Positions 32,201-44,715 of a stretch of DNA of 64,000 bases are shown in pieces. The stretch comes from Hyperoplus lanceolatus (Eukaryota; Chordata; Actinopteri; Uranoscopiformes; Ammodytidae). The position numbers and the translations under genes are program-made. Location: positions 22,443,501 to 22,507,500 of the forward strand of contig CM049396.1 of assembly GCA_026929865.2 (NCBI GenBank). Direction: 5' to 3'. The notes beneath the pieces are model-generated. The model did not search any database. It saw only the letters and a list, made by a program, of their open reading frames with translations, and was not told the DNA's origin. Within the stretch, counting starts at the first letter, position 1; every line of letters begins with the position of its first letter.

Positions 32201-32925
32201 TTGTTCCAATACCCATACTTTCTTCTATTTAGTATGGTAGAAAAAAGATTTAGGATGTCCATATTCTTGATGTCAGATTTAGTATGCTTGAAAATACAGG
32301 GATGTCTACCAGATCTGGCCGAAAATTTTAGTGTTGAAAACAGCATGCTATTTTGGCAATTATGACACACAATCCAGGGCGCACCGGGAGTGACGTCACA
32401 TCGACGAAGCCTCAGTTTGAAAACAACCAGGGATGCGACAGAAATCAAAGCAAGAGGCAAGATGTTATGATGAAAAAAATAGGTAAAATTATTTTCCAAG
32501 TGTATGCCTACTGCATGCTAACTAGATACTTTTTATGATCAGCTATAGTATGTAGAGTAGAAAAAAGATTATTTGAGCTTCATGTTCTTTAAAGCATTTC
32601 CTACCACCACTGTACTTTCACCAGTTGGCAATTGTATGATCGTGGAGGCATGCAACCGCCAGGCAGTATATTTGTGCCTCAATTAAACCTCAGTCACAAA
32701 AAAAATTTTTAGCCGTGAGTTTGATACAGTTATGGAGGGCAATGAAAGCAATAAAAAAATTACAGCTTTCAAAACCGCTATTGCTGGGACTTGATCAGAG
32801 AAACACTCAGACAAGCTGTTTTGGAACGGAGTAAAAACTAAACGAAAAATATATTTTGTCAAGACTTAATAATACACTCAATTATACCGTCTTGTTATGT
32901 CATATTTCACTGGTGCTTCCGTAAC
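32200..32925. other. stretch with no feature recognised
   Basis: Repeated AGTATG/GTAGAAAAAAGATT phrases (32229-32252 and 32548-32571) suggest a degenerate repeat, but there are no defined ends and no coding frame of note. Confidence 0.4.
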
Positions 32926-32928
32926 ATA

Positions 32929-34497
32929 CAGTGTCGTGCAAAAGTTTGTGAACCCCTTGAGCCTTTTGGAATTTTATTTATTTTAACCATTATTAATACA
33001 TTTTTTTCAATACCAGTATTTTCTATATGAAATAACAGATGTTTGTTTATCAATTCAACTTTTTTTTTTTCCAGAAATCAATTGTTAAAATAGATAAAAC
33101 AAATTATTTGACAAATGTTGTATGTGCAAAAGTTTGTGAACCCTAAGCTGCATTGCTTAAATCGAGCAAGGTAAACACAATCAGGTGGGCCAAATTTAGG
33201 GAAGAAATTGGGCACCACTAGATAAAACACGGATAAAACCAGGTCAGCCTAGGCCCACCAAACTGAACCCATACAGGTCAGACATGCTAAAAGGGAAAGA
33301 AATCTCAGAAGATCTCAGGAATAGAGTTGTGATGCTGCACATTTGTCTGGGGACAGCTATAAATTAATTCAAAAAAAGTTTGAGCTCCATCGGTCCACCG
33401 TGAGGCAAATCATCTACAAATGGAGAGCTTTAAGAGTGACTGAACATCTGCCTAGAAGTGGACTTCCTTCAAAAATATCTTCAAGCGCCACAACAAAAGT
33501 ATTTTTGTAGTTAAAAGCCAACCCACACATTACATCTAGTGATTTGCAGACCTCTCTTGCAACATCTGGGACAGATGTGCATGGTTCCACAATAAGAAGA
33601 AAACTCAACATGGCTTTCAAGGGAGGGTTGCTGAAGAAGCCTCTGCTCTTAAAAAAGAACAAAACTGCTTGTCACAGCTTTGCCAGAGAGCACCTGGAGA
33701 TACCTGAAGTCTTATTCTGTGGACAGATTAGTCCAAAATTGATCTGTTTGGTCATAACCAAAACCGCCATTTTTGGGCAAAAACGCATCTCTGCCTACCA
33801 CCAACAGAACCTTCTCCCAAGTGAAGAATGGTGATGGCAAATGGTCTGCAAATTTTCCAGATGTAATGTGTGGGTTGGCTTTTACCTGAAAAATCCCTTT
33901 TCTTGTGGTGCTGGAAGATATTTTTGAAGGAAGTCCACTTCTAGGCAGATGTTAAGTCACTCTTAAAGCTCTCCATTTGTAGATGATTTGCCTCAGGGTG
34001 GGCCGATGGAGCTCAAACTTTTTTATACGAATGTATAGTTGTCCCCAGACAAATGTGCAGCATCAAAACTCTATTCCTGAGAACCTCTGAGATTGTTTCC
34101 CCTTTGAGCATGTCTGACCTGTATGGGTTCAATTTGGTGAGCCTAAACTGACCTGGTTTTATCTTTGTTTTATCTAGTGGCGCCCAATTTCTTCCCTAAA
34201 GATCTCTCACTACATTGGTCTATTTCATCAATCAGTTTGGCCCACCTGATTGTGTTTACCTTGCTCGATTTAAGCAATGCAGCTTAGGGTTCACAAACTT
34301 TTGCACATACAACATTTGTCAAATTATTTGTTTTATCTATTTTAATAATTGATTTCTGGAAAAGAAAAATGTTGAATTGATAAACAAACATCTGTTATTT
34401 CATAAAAAAATACTGGTATTGAAAAAAAGTTATTAATAATGGTTAAAAAAAAAATTCCAAAAGGCTCAAGGGGTTCACAAACTTTTGCACGACACTG
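32929..34497. mobile_element. Tc1-like element with about 0.6-kb inverted arms
   Basis: Ends CAGTGTCGTGCAAAAGTTTG and its reverse complement, flanked by TA (32927-32928 and 34498-34499). The inverted similarity continues inward: 32929-33538 pairs with about 33859-34497, leaving a middle of only about 320 bp that still encodes a piece of Tc1 transposase. The transcript of the whole element would form a long hairpin. Confidence 0.9.
33544..33834 (+). pseudogene. Tc1 transposase fragment (linker region)
   Basis: 96 codons. Residues resemble the segment between the second helix-turn-helix and the catalytic core: GSTIRRKLNMAFKGGLLKKP, then AREHLEIP and a degraded version of the region that normally reads W..V..SDE. 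The first catalytic Asp context is destroyed (FCGQISPKLI). Both protein ends are lost into the inverted arms. Confidence 0.75.
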
Positions 34498-34499
34498 TA

Positions 34500-35061
34500 T
34501 GTTGATCCTGCTACAGTCACCTACTATGAATGACCCTAGCCCTAATTGTCACCTAATATTGAAAAAGGTTTCATTGTATTTCCATTAATACTGTATTAAA
34601 AGTGAACACCGTTTGAATGTATTGCCAAACTCGGTACATGTGACAGTATTTTATTTTAGTAAGTAAACATTTAAATACTTAACTTTTTTGTTTGTTTGTT
34701 GACTCATATAAGGAAGTGTTTAATATTGTGCATGTTTAAGATTAATTAAGGGTGCTGTTTGCATATGAATCAATTAATATAGGGAATCCAAACTAGTGGA
34801 AAAGTAAACAAGTTGCGTTAAAGAACCTAGGGCCCTGCCCTCTAAATTGTTAGGGTAAAAGGGGCTACACATTAGTGATCGTTCAAACTCCTTTTGTATT
34901 ATCTAATGTGTTTAATTGTAATAAGTAGGGCCTATGAGGATGTCAAAAATACACGTAAAAATACAACAAAAAGTTATTTTGCCACACTACAATCCCCCCA
35001 AATCACTGGTGGTGGGTGGAGCTAACATGATGACTTCTCTGATTGAAGTTCAATTTGTGCT
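34500..35061. other. stretch with no feature recognised
   Basis: AT-rich, without coding frame, RNA gene or terminal repeats. Confidence 0.5.
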
Positions 35062-35065
35062 TTAA

Positions 35066-35580
35066 AGGTCACATATTATGCTAGATGCACTTTTTAAATG
35101 TGTTCTAACATATCCATGGGTCCACGGTGTGCCTAGAGACTGCCAAAATATTTTAAAAAATAACAATCTCTCCTTTTCCCACTCTCTCCCTTTCTGAAAC
35201 CCCCACCCCTCCCCCCCAATATACTCCAGTCAGAATTCTCCTCGTTTCTGACCTCACAAACTGGAAAGCCAGAAGCTTCCACTGTGCAGCCCACACCCCT
35301 ATTTCTTATTGGTCCACGGCCCTGACAGACAGAGGACGAGGCGTATCTGGCTTCGCTTCCGGACAGGGGGCGGGGGGAGCTCAAAGATTGTATATTTACG
35401 AGGGGAGCTGCAGCTCTTTTTTTAAAATAGGCCATTGTGAGATTAGCTGAACATCAGCATAGTACAATAAATTATCTGAAAGTTTTTTTCAGCAAACAAT
35501 TAAAGAAAAACGTATTAGGGACCACTAAGACCATATAATATGGTGTATAATAGTACCGAAAAGTGTATAATATGGGAGCT
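35066..35580. mobile_element. TTAA-flanked MITE (515 bp)
   Basis: TTAA at 35062-35065 and 35581-35584. Left end AGGTCACATATTATGC; right end as reverse complement AGCTCCCATATTATAC. It contains a GC-rich, CpG-containing middle (35270-35370) and no coding frame beyond 100 codons. Such 'ATATTATG'-ended elements are abundant in fish. Confidence 0.75.
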
Positions 35581-36265
35581 TTAATACATTGGAGGCTTGA
35601 TGTGGGATTTAGGTCTCTAGTAAATCTGTGTGTAAGTATAAAACAGTGAACAAATATTTTCAGACTGTTGGACTGAAAGTTCAATTTATTTTTTTGTTGT
35701 TGGAAGAGGTAGCAGCGAGTCAGTTTAGTTTAGTTTAGTGTATTTGTTAGTTTCGTGAGCAGTCCCCTTTTGAGACGGAGCAGCTTTAGCCTATTTGGCT
35801 AATTTCCAGCTGTAGTCCCCGGCCAGTTGTCAGTAGGCAACCTACAATACATTAGTTAAAATAACAGTAAAAACATTTTTTAAATACATTACATTTATAA
35901 TTACAGTAGGCCTGAGCAAAAAGGGGAAAGAAATGTTCTCAGTGGGTTTCTACTTGGGTGTCAATCAAAAGGCCGCCCTGTCTAGCTCACAACATGCACA
36001 AACAATCATGGCTACCTTGAAATGACCACAAATGCTTCATCACACATCCTAACCAACTCTGATGCCACAGCTTGATGCAGTGTTGTTGATTGCTCGCCAT
36101 CTGTTGTTGCATCCTGGCCCCCAATTCCCTTAAAACTGACAGTTGAAGCTATATACTGATGAACATTGTTCTGTCATATATTGCACAATTTGAATTTCAC
36201 TGACCAACGTTAACATGCACAGTGTAGCCACTGTTACTGTTAATTCCGGACAAAGCAAGATTATT

Positions 36266-37876
36266 GGTGTGAATGCTGAAAGCATTCACATCTTTACTAT
36301 TCTACAGCCTTCAAATTATTATTATTCCGCCGTTTCCTATGCGTTCCATATCTTCAACATACTTCAACCTTCAAACCTGATTCAAATATCTACATGTTCA
36401 GCTCTTCAAGGACTTTCCTGCTTCCATTCAAAATTTTCAAAGAAATTCATAATTTCATACTTCTTCAACGTTTTATGAAAAATTATGCAACATTTCAAAT
36501 CCCTTCTCCTCCTTCATACTTTATCCGACAAACTTCATTGTCACATCTAACTGTTCAGAATGGTTCAGACATTAATATTCTTATAAAATAATTTCCATAA
36601 CATTCATAACTTCAAAGAAAATCAACCATTTATGAAATTAATATTTCTTGCAAAATTATGAATGCTCCTACTCGTTCATACTTCATCGTAGAAACTCGAT
36701 TCAAAGTTTTCCATGTTTGTCTTGCACGGGAGCACGTTTCCATAATTCACTATTTTTTCATAAAATTCATAACTTCAGAGATAATTAAAGGTTTATTACA
36801 CCAAAAATCCCCCCCCCCGGAAGGAATGGGGAAGTGATTTCAAACACTTCCAGCTCACTGATAATTCATCCTAAAAAGTTAATTTCTTCAACCAAATATT
36901 CAGCTATCTTTCGTCTTTCATTGTTAAAATTCAACCTTTTTAAAAAGCATAGTTTTCAAATTAATCAGCCATGTTTGACGCATGTAACATCAATTTGAGT
37001 GATATTTAGAGTGTGCACAACTGCCAGAGTGGAGGAGAGGGGATAAAAAAGAACACCAGAAATTTTTAAGATTGCGTCAACCCACAAAAATCTAACTCCT
37101 CGTGGATAATTTTGGTCTCTAACTGTAGATATTATTGTTACGGTCGCAGAAATGTTTCTTTGGAGCCGAATAGACACTATGGAGACCTCTGCACCTGTCT
37201 GTGACATCATAGGATAATGTAGGTCACAGAATGGGAGAAGAGTCCAATCTCTTATGATACATGCAGAATACAAGTGAAATTTTCCGAAGTCGAGAGTTTG
37301 AGCATGCTTTTCCTCAAATAACTTTAAAAATTTTCAACTTTTTCAGGAGTTTGAAATTACCTCCTCTGGAAACCAGTAGAGGTTCCCAAAAATATGAAAA
37401 TTTATGAAAATATGTATGTGGATTTTAAATGTTATTTTCACAGCCCCATTCAAAGCGGATGGGAAAAGTTCAAAATGTGTTAACTCAGTCATTTTTCATC
37501 CGATAAACTTCATTCAACATTCTACATGTTCAGCACTGTGACGTTGCCTTTTGTGACTGCATTATCTCATGAACGCTTCCACGTTTTTTCTTACAATTTT
37601 GCACAAATGTTGATTCTGACTCAAAAATTAACTGATTACATTTTGGATGTCATACTTCAAGGTCATAATTCATTCCTAGTTCCAGCTGACAGTCCATTCA
37701 AACTCCAAATATTCCAAATTTTTCAAACATTCTATTTTTTAACCATTCTGTTCATTCAGATATATTCATCCTTCGTTCTTCATCAACAATCAACAATGAA
37801 GCGTCAGCTGCTTCAGCATCAGCTTCAGCAGCGTCAGCTTTCACACCGCAATTTCTTCAAGGAATTGCATTTCTAG
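36266..37876. mobile_element. non-autonomous Helitron/Helentron-like element (1.6 kb)
   Basis: The 5' end is GGTGTGAATGCT, part of a perfect hairpin TGTGAATGCT-GAA-AGCATTCACA (36268-36290). Near the 3' end TTCACACC (37840-37847) inverts the 5' GGTGTGAA, followed at once by a 10-bp-stem hairpin (37848-37868, one wobble) and ATTTCTAG, then T. A hairpin about 8 bases before CTAG matches the Helitron CTRR end rule, and unequal distance of the inverted octamers from the ends matches Helentrons. No TSD is expected. No Rep/helicase is encoded. The class is inferred from end structure only. Confidence 0.45.
37535..37680 (+). repeat. diverged copy of the 32035-32200 dispersed repeat
   Basis: ATTATCTCATGAACGCTTCC, TTTTGCACAAATGTTGATTC and ACTCAAAAATTAACTGATTA follow the same order as at 32035-32200. 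Confidence 0.5.
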
Positions 37877-37879
37877 TTA

Positions 37880-38800
37880 TGTAAAGTATTTTGCAGAGAG
37901 AAAGTGTCCCATTACTACTGAATAATATGTTATAAGTTCACCCTGCTAGCCCAGCTGAAATGTATTATGTCATGTATGACAACTTGTTTGCCCACAAGAA
38001 GTGATGAACCAAAACTGTTCACCGTAATATTTGTAATATGTTTGTGATAGGATGCCTTAAGTGAAGTGGTCTGAATGTTCATTGTTTTGTCAATGTCAAA
38101 CCAGGGCCATAGATGACACTTAGGTCAGGTCCTTGGAAACATTTCTTTGAGAAAATTAGAGTAAGAACTTGAGGAGGTATTTACAGTCTACAATTCCATG
38201 ATTGAAGATATGTTTTATTAAAAAAAGATCAGACTTAAACTGGTATGTTATAGGCAAAAATAAATTAGTAAATATAAATAAATACATAAACACAAGTTAA
38301 TTTAAGTATACACCAGATGGTGTAAAAAAAGGCTTTAAAACAATTAGACCATTATTGTAAGGAGATAGAAATGTACTGAAAATATAAATCAACGAATTCA
38401 TGAACATATTAAAAAGGTGGGTATTCTGTTCATTTTAAATGCACTGACAAACTGTTTGGATGGCTTTAACTTTTTTAGTTGGTTGAAGGTTTGCTGGGGG
38501 GGATTTAGACTCATGACCTAGTATTTATAAAATCCATGGCAACTCTTCATTCTATTGTTCATATTGTACTCTCAGCTGAATTCAGAAGTCTAGGTTTAAA
38601 GCAGCAGTTTCAGGACCACCTACCGCCTCCCTCTTTGATGTCTTCTTTATTATCTGTATTTCTTACATTATTAAAGGTTCCCTGGGGAGTTGTTAGTTCC
38701 CTGGGGGGCTTTCAAATCTCTTGTACCGCTTCAGAGCTGTATTTTTCTCTGAGTTGGTCCTTGTTTTGTATGTCAGGAGAATGCAAATTGGCCAATATAC
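37880..38800. other. stretch with no feature recognised
   Basis: AT-rich, with a short plus-strand frame (38536-38805, 89 codons) that carries no recognisable motif. Confidence 0.45.
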
Positions 38801-38806
38801 TTTAAT

Positions 38807-39268
38807 TAGGCATCGGGATCGAAACCCAGTTCTATCAAGGACCCGGTTCCCACTTTTTTCAAAACCCGAAACTAAATAACGTTTGGGCTTATCGATACCA
38901 CTATCGATTCCCGTCGTTCTTTTTTTTTGTCCCGTAGGTCCTGTAACATAATGTGTGTCCCTCGAGTCGCGCCACATAATTGAAATCAAATCAATCCAAT
39001 CACTGCAACGTGTCCCCCAATGTTTTTGAATGAAATTGTAAGTAAACAGGTATTAAAAGTAAAACAAATGAAGTCTGGCAGTTTCCTTTGCTCGCGAGTA
39101 TTTCTGTTATGCTCACTTGTTAAGCAATAAAAGCAATACCAGTTCTGTTAAAAACATATTGTCGGTCGTCTTTCCAACAAATAATAGAGAAGTATCGATA
39201 CAGGCTCGGATCGTTAAGGAGTTTTGAAAATGTTATCGATATCAAGAAATATTCGATCCCCATCCCTA
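38807..39268. mobile_element. hAT-like MITE (462 bp)
   Basis: Left end TAGGCATCGGGATCGA, right end as reverse complement TAGGGATGGGGATCGA (14 of 16). Sub-terminal ATCGATA motifs recur on both sides (38890-38905, 39194, 39236). The flanking 8-mers do not match well, so the TSD is not confirmed. Confidence 0.6.
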
Positions 39269-39677
39269 CCCTATTTCACATGCCCTTGTCACGACTCCTC
39301 GTTCCCTTGTCTGCTCTCTTATCTTCACATCTCTTCTGTCTGAAGCGCCTCTCCCCATTTGCATTGGAAAGCAGCCATGATGAGCCTCTGCATGATGGTG
39401 GTCAAGCTAATCACTAAAAACAAGTGGAAAGAGGAGAGCAGAGTGTACGGCAATCAATAAACGGGACAGTGGCTGATTGGTGTGAAGGAAGTGAAGGAAG
39501 TGAAGGCATCTGCGCATGCGCGTGTACACACAAACACACACACACACAAACAAGGTCATAGAGTTTAATCAGAACGAGACAATGAAGAGGCTGGATCATG
39601 GTGGTTGCTTGACAACAGCAAACAAACAGGGATCTCTTAAAGTAGACTTACTCTGATTTCAAGCCAGCACTCACACA

Positions 39678-39715
<38 letters not shown>

Positions 39716-39775
39716 TACACACGCACACCCACACACATGCACGTGCACACACACACGCATCCGTGCGCACGCACA
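39678..39775. repeat. imperfect (CA)n tract
   Basis: CA run at about 39678-39711 followed by degenerate CA/CG repeats to about 39775. Confidence 0.9.
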
Positions 39776-40739
39776 CTCGGAAAACCAAACTTTTAAAATA
39801 CATGCACATGTTAATCCGACTGAAATCATACTAAATCACATTTCTCAAACTTGAGCTAACACATATAATGCGATTGTTAGCAGAATTACTCTTGCATATA
39901 CATATAAGGTCAATGGAACCATAACTGGCCTAGGCGCTCTCGTCGTGCTCCACAGTGTCCCGCCCAAGGTTTTTAACCCAGAAACCAAATAACATTCAAT
40001 ACTAAGAGAAAACAACAACAAAAAATTAACAATAAAGCTGTGCCAAGTACAGCACTTAAAACATGTACGGAGCTGTAAAGTTATCCATATGCTCGACATG
40101 GTACCAGTTTATCGCTAACTAGACACTCACTAACTAGGTAGTTGCTTGCTAAGCGTTAGCCGCTCTTGGTGTAATAGGTCAACCGGCAAAAATTCCAATG
40201 CTAACAAGCTGAAAGTGGCTGAAAAGGGGCCTATATTGCCTAGGCCTATACTGGGACAAGGACAGTGGTCAAATTAAATGGCCTAGTTGAGCTATAACCT
40301 TAGCTTGATTTCAATGTGCATGTGAACGTATTGATAGTCATTGGATAATGGCTGTTTCTCATATATATGATAGCATGTTCACAGCATACACACACACACA
40401 GGCACTTATTAGTTTCGCTCCGCTAAGGACCCACAGATGCTGCCGTTGAGTATTTTGACTGTTTTACTTGATCAGTTGATGGCACCCCATTCCCAGCCTG
40501 CACCTGGCTCCATGCGACTCCATCCATCAGCCTCTGATTAAAAGCTGAGTGTTAATAGCAGCACTCAGGTGATTTGTGGTGCTCCTGAGTCTATGAACAG
40601 ATCCTCTGATTTGGAAAGGAAAGAGGATTATGAATATTTGAAGAAACACACCTTCTGGTTATTACTGAAGACTAACACCAAAATAAAATTAAACTTTTTT
40701 TTTTGATTTTAAAAATAAATGACAAGCGACACTTGACAC

Positions 40740-40925
40740 ATTTACTATGCTAAGTTAACTAATGCTTACTTAAGAATTAACTAAGCATTCACTAAGCATA
40801 ACAGTTAGTTAATACTTAGTTAATGATTACTAAGCATTAACCAAGCATTCATTAATGGTTGGTTAATGCTTAGTTAATGTTTGTTAAGATTTAGCTACAC
40901 ATTATCTAACAGTTATTTAATGTAC
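40740..40925. repeat. degenerate array of TTAACTAAGCATT-type motifs
   Basis: TTAACTAA, CTAAGCATT, GTTAATGCTTAGTTAATG and inversions recur about a dozen times in 185 bp in both directions, ending in TATTGTAAAGTGTTTC. Fish dispersed repeats with this ending exist; termini not defined. Confidence 0.55.
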
Positions 40926-41331
40926 CCTTATTGTAAAGTGTTTCGAAGCGGCAACTTCCACCTTTTTTTCAAATAAGTCAACGACTGTGTACGTAATGGG
41001 GATTGTTGCGTCTCACGTGCTGCGGATGAGGCTACTCCGGATTTTTCAAGGTCACCTCGGAACAAATCGAAGCGTCTTCATTTTCTTCTGTTTGCCTCTG
41101 TTTTCGTTCCCATAGCAACCCCTTATGTCTGAACTGACAGATGAGAAGCGCGGGAGTCGGCTTTACCCACATAGTTTAGTAGAAGAAAAACAAAAAATCA
41201 CAGGCACAAGCACACCCAGTCAAACACATGCACATACAAAGAAGCACGTGTGGGCAGGTGTAACATATACACAGCATTGTTTAAAATAAACCAGGCATCA
41301 GAGGCGAGGAGATGTTGGGCAAGAGATTGTG

Positions 41332-41332
<1 letters not shown>

Positions 41333-41371
<39 letters not shown>
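41333..41371. repeat. (CA)n microsatellite
   Basis: About 19 CA units; the neighbouring open frames are read-throughs. Confidence 0.95.
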
Positions 41372-41374
<3 letters not shown>

Positions 41375-42051
41375 AATAGGCCATTATGGGCAGAAGTGGA
41401 ACACAAGGAGTCTCCAAACAGAGTGTTCTCTCTGGCTGTGTCTCTGTGGACAGGCCCTGTTCGCCTCTGTGCTCGTTATCAGAGCATACAGAGATGAGGT
41501 TTAAAGAATGGGGAGAACACACCGCGTCGCAAACAGGGGATGAGAGAGAGGAAAGAAACAAGAGAAAATCTGCCAAGAGGGCAACACAAGGGCATTGTTT
41601 CTATATGTGTGCGTACCTACATTACTTTCACAGGGGAGCTTTACCATTTTAGAGCATTAAAGGTGGGCCCACAACAGCACCACAACATACCAATACATGA
41701 GATAGTCAGCTCCAGAAATAAGAAAAAATCCAATTCTAGTCGGTATCAGATGTACATTTCCCTCGAGGGGTCCGAGAAGGGGGGAAAAAAAGAAAAGAGA
41801 GAGACTCTACAAAAGGCTGCAATAGGCTTGTAATGAATAAGACATTGCATCATACATTGGAAAGACACTGAAATCTCCCTTCCTGACTGCTGGCATGCGA
41901 GACAAGGAGATGTATCATTATCATCTCTGTCTTTGTATGTCATTGAAAGGGTGAATCCACATTGTAATGACTGGGGGTACATTCCAATAAATCTAGCAGG
42001 CACAGGGCTGACAGAATCACAACAAGAAAGTCCAAATATCGGACGAAGGGT

Positions 42052-42140
42052 GTATTCACACCTACCGTGTTTAGTTCAGTGGAAACGAACACAGATGCAC
42101 TTCCGCCTTCGGTGCGCAGCTTGCAGGCAGGTGTGAATAC
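42052..42140. mobile_element. short inverted-repeat element
   Basis: GTATTCACACCT (42052-42063) and its exact reverse complement AGGTGTGAATAC (42129-42140) enclose 65 bases. This is the size and form of a small MITE remnant; no TSD assigned. Confidence 0.45.
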
Positions 42141-42773
42141 AGCAATCGCACTCGGGGGCGGACCAAGCAAGCGCTCCGAGACCCACTTGAAGAGGTGGCC
42201 TCATTTTACTCTCTTCACATGCAGTGTCTTGCCAACTATTGGCTTGACACCTTTACTGTATATGCAAAACCATTTTCCACAGCTTATTCCAGTAAAATTT
42301 TATTTTTGTAAAACCAGTTGTATTTGTAAACGTTTGCAATCACAAAGTCATTTGAATATGCTGATTAAAGTCTTAAATATTTATGTATGCAAATAAAAGG
42401 CTGGGAACAATTGCGCACCAATCATACGGTTTAGAATAAATCTCCCAGACAACTTGTCTTTTACCTTTTAATTTCAGAGATGAAGAGCGTTTTGCAGCCG
42501 GGCGCCTTGTCCACTGCTGGAGCATGGGCCCTGTGCCAGGCTGCGAGGCAGTCCCCCATCCAGCTCCCTTATCTCTGGAGGAAAACACCCTCCTGTCCTG
42601 ATGTCTGGATATCAGCCTTAACAACACTGTCTGCCCCAAATATCCCAAGCGGCTGGAATCAGACTTCTGATAACAGTCAAGGGGGCTCAGGACATTGACA
42701 GTCATTTAAACACACACACGCAATACGTGTATACACGCTAACATCGCCAAAAGTGGACTGTCGGTTCTAAATT

Positions 42774-42774
<1 letters not shown>

Positions 42775-42832
<58 letters not shown>

Positions 42833-42840
42833 AGAGAGAG
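42775..42840. repeat. (CA)n with (GA)n end
   Basis: About 27 CA units then six GA units. Confidence 0.95.
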
Positions 42841-43447
42841 TGGTGATCACACATTTTGTAAAAGCCGGTTCATTATGTTAAGATAAAAGATAGCTTTAGT
42901 TTGTGGTTGTATTTATCCAACCTGAGACAAAGAGGATTCATATCAGCATGACTGCAGCACAGTGAGGCTCTGCAGTACTGTAATCTTCCATTAGGTGTCC
43001 CTGCTCCACCAGCAACATCAGCTGGATGACTTCAGACTGTTGCTATTGTTTCCCCGTTCACTGTATGCAGAATAGGTGAATAGAGCCAAAGTCTAAATGA
43101 AATCCAGTAACTCTCCCTTCTGTTCGTTAACCTATCCTCTGTATGTGTATGATTTTGTACTTCAGTCATTATAAGGACCAAATGCCCCGAAGGGCAACAA
43201 GAAGTCATAGCTAAATGTAAGAAATGTGTTGTTGCCCACCTGGCATAACTATCAGCTGGAATAGGACATAGGAAACATCAAAGGTCACCTGTTTAGAAAA
43301 CAATCGCTTTTTCATGGTTTTTCCCACTTTAAAATGGGTCCCCGGTTTGACTACATACTCCCAAAGTGTGAGAAAAACAACCCCCTCCCTTTTTCTCCAC
43401 CTCCACCTTTTCTGAAAAGCTGTTTTTAAAAACCCCAGTCAGATTTC

Positions 43448-44715
43448 TATCCCCTTATAATATCTTTATTCATATAGCACCTTTAAAAACAATGGTTTAC
43501 AAAGTGCTTTAACAAAATACATATGAGCAAGTACAATCAAATAAATACGAACTAATCAATACAATAACACATATAGAAAAAGATAAATACACATACTCAT
43601 ATATACACACAACAAACCAAACAAGATTAATAGGTGCTAGGATGATTTAAAAGAGGTTACTGATTCGGCAAGCCTTATCTCCACGGGCAGGTCGTTCCAA
43701 AGCCGAGGCGCCCTGGTGGAAAAGGCCTGATCACCTCTAGTCTTGAGGCCTCGACCTTGGAACAGTAAGAAGGGCCTTGCCCGCGGATCTAAGGCTGCGA
43801 GCAGGCTCGTACGGGGTCAGCATGTCTGTGATGTACTCGGGGGCTAGACCCCGACGAGCCTTAAAAGCGATCAATAACATCTTAAAATCAATTCTAAAAC
43901 GGACAGGGAGCCAGTGCAAAGAAGCTAAGACAGGAGTGATGTGATGCCGTCTGTTAAAACCAGTGAGAAGCCTAGCTGCTGAATTCTGAACCAACTGGAG
44001 GCGGGAGAGTGATTTGTGGTTGATGTCGGTTAACAGAGAGTTGCAGTAGTCTAGACGGGAGTGCATGGATTAAATTTTCGAGGTCGGGTTGTGATAGAAA
44101 ATGTTTAATTTTAGAAATCGTTCTGATGTGGACAAAACAGGACTGTACAACTTTGTAAATGTGAGGGATGAAAGTGAACTCTGAATCTAAAATGACACCC
44201 AAGTTTCTGGCAGTGGATGTGATATTACTGGATAATGGACCGAGGCTGATGGGACTGGTGATGATGCTTGGCGGGTTGAACAGTATTATTTCAGATTTGG
44301 AGTTGTTAAATTGGAGGAAGTTATGGGCCATCCAGCGATTCACGTCTTTGAGGCAGTATAAAACAGCAGCCAGGCTTCTCGGACCGTTGGGTCTCAGCGC
44401 TAGGTACAGTATATCTGTGTGTCGTCAGCATAACAGTGAAAAGAAACATTGTGCCGCTGGATAATTTGGCCGAGTGGGAGCATATATACTGAAAATAAAA
44501 TAGGACCTAAAACTCCTCTGTCAGTAGTTAAAAGCAGGTCATTGGTTACCTAGAGGAGGGCCGTTTCAGTGCTGTTCAAATAAGTTATGTTGTGACATAA
44601 AAGATAAAAGTTGGGAGGAAACAACTTTTTCTAAAACTTTTGATAAAAATGGAAGTTTAGAAATAGCTCTAAAATTATTAAGATCAGAGGGGTCTAGGTT
44701 GGGTTTCTTTAAAAG
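43448..44715 (-). mobile_element. L2-type LINE fragment, internally deleted
   Basis: The minus strand encodes L2-like RT pieces: KKPNLDPSDLNNFRAISKLP and LSKVLEK near 44560-44710, YADDTQIY near 44419-44440, the thumb region and the C-terminal APRLWNDLPVEIR motif near 43680-43715, then an A-rich 3' end with GCTATATGAATAAAGATATT. Sequence between the first RT motif and YADD is missing, so the copy is internally deleted as well as 5'-truncated. Confidence 0.88.
43737..44343 (-). pseudogene. L2 reverse transcriptase C-terminal half, frame-broken
   Basis: Two overlapping frames (44343-43972 and 44066-43737) make one protein after a frameshift near 44050. The first contains NSKSEIILFNPP and ARNLGVILDSEFTFIPHI; the second SRLDYCNSLLTDI, LQLVQNSAARLLTG and ITPVLASLHWLPVRFRIDFK, all characteristic of L2-clade ORF2 proteins. 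Confidence 0.9.
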
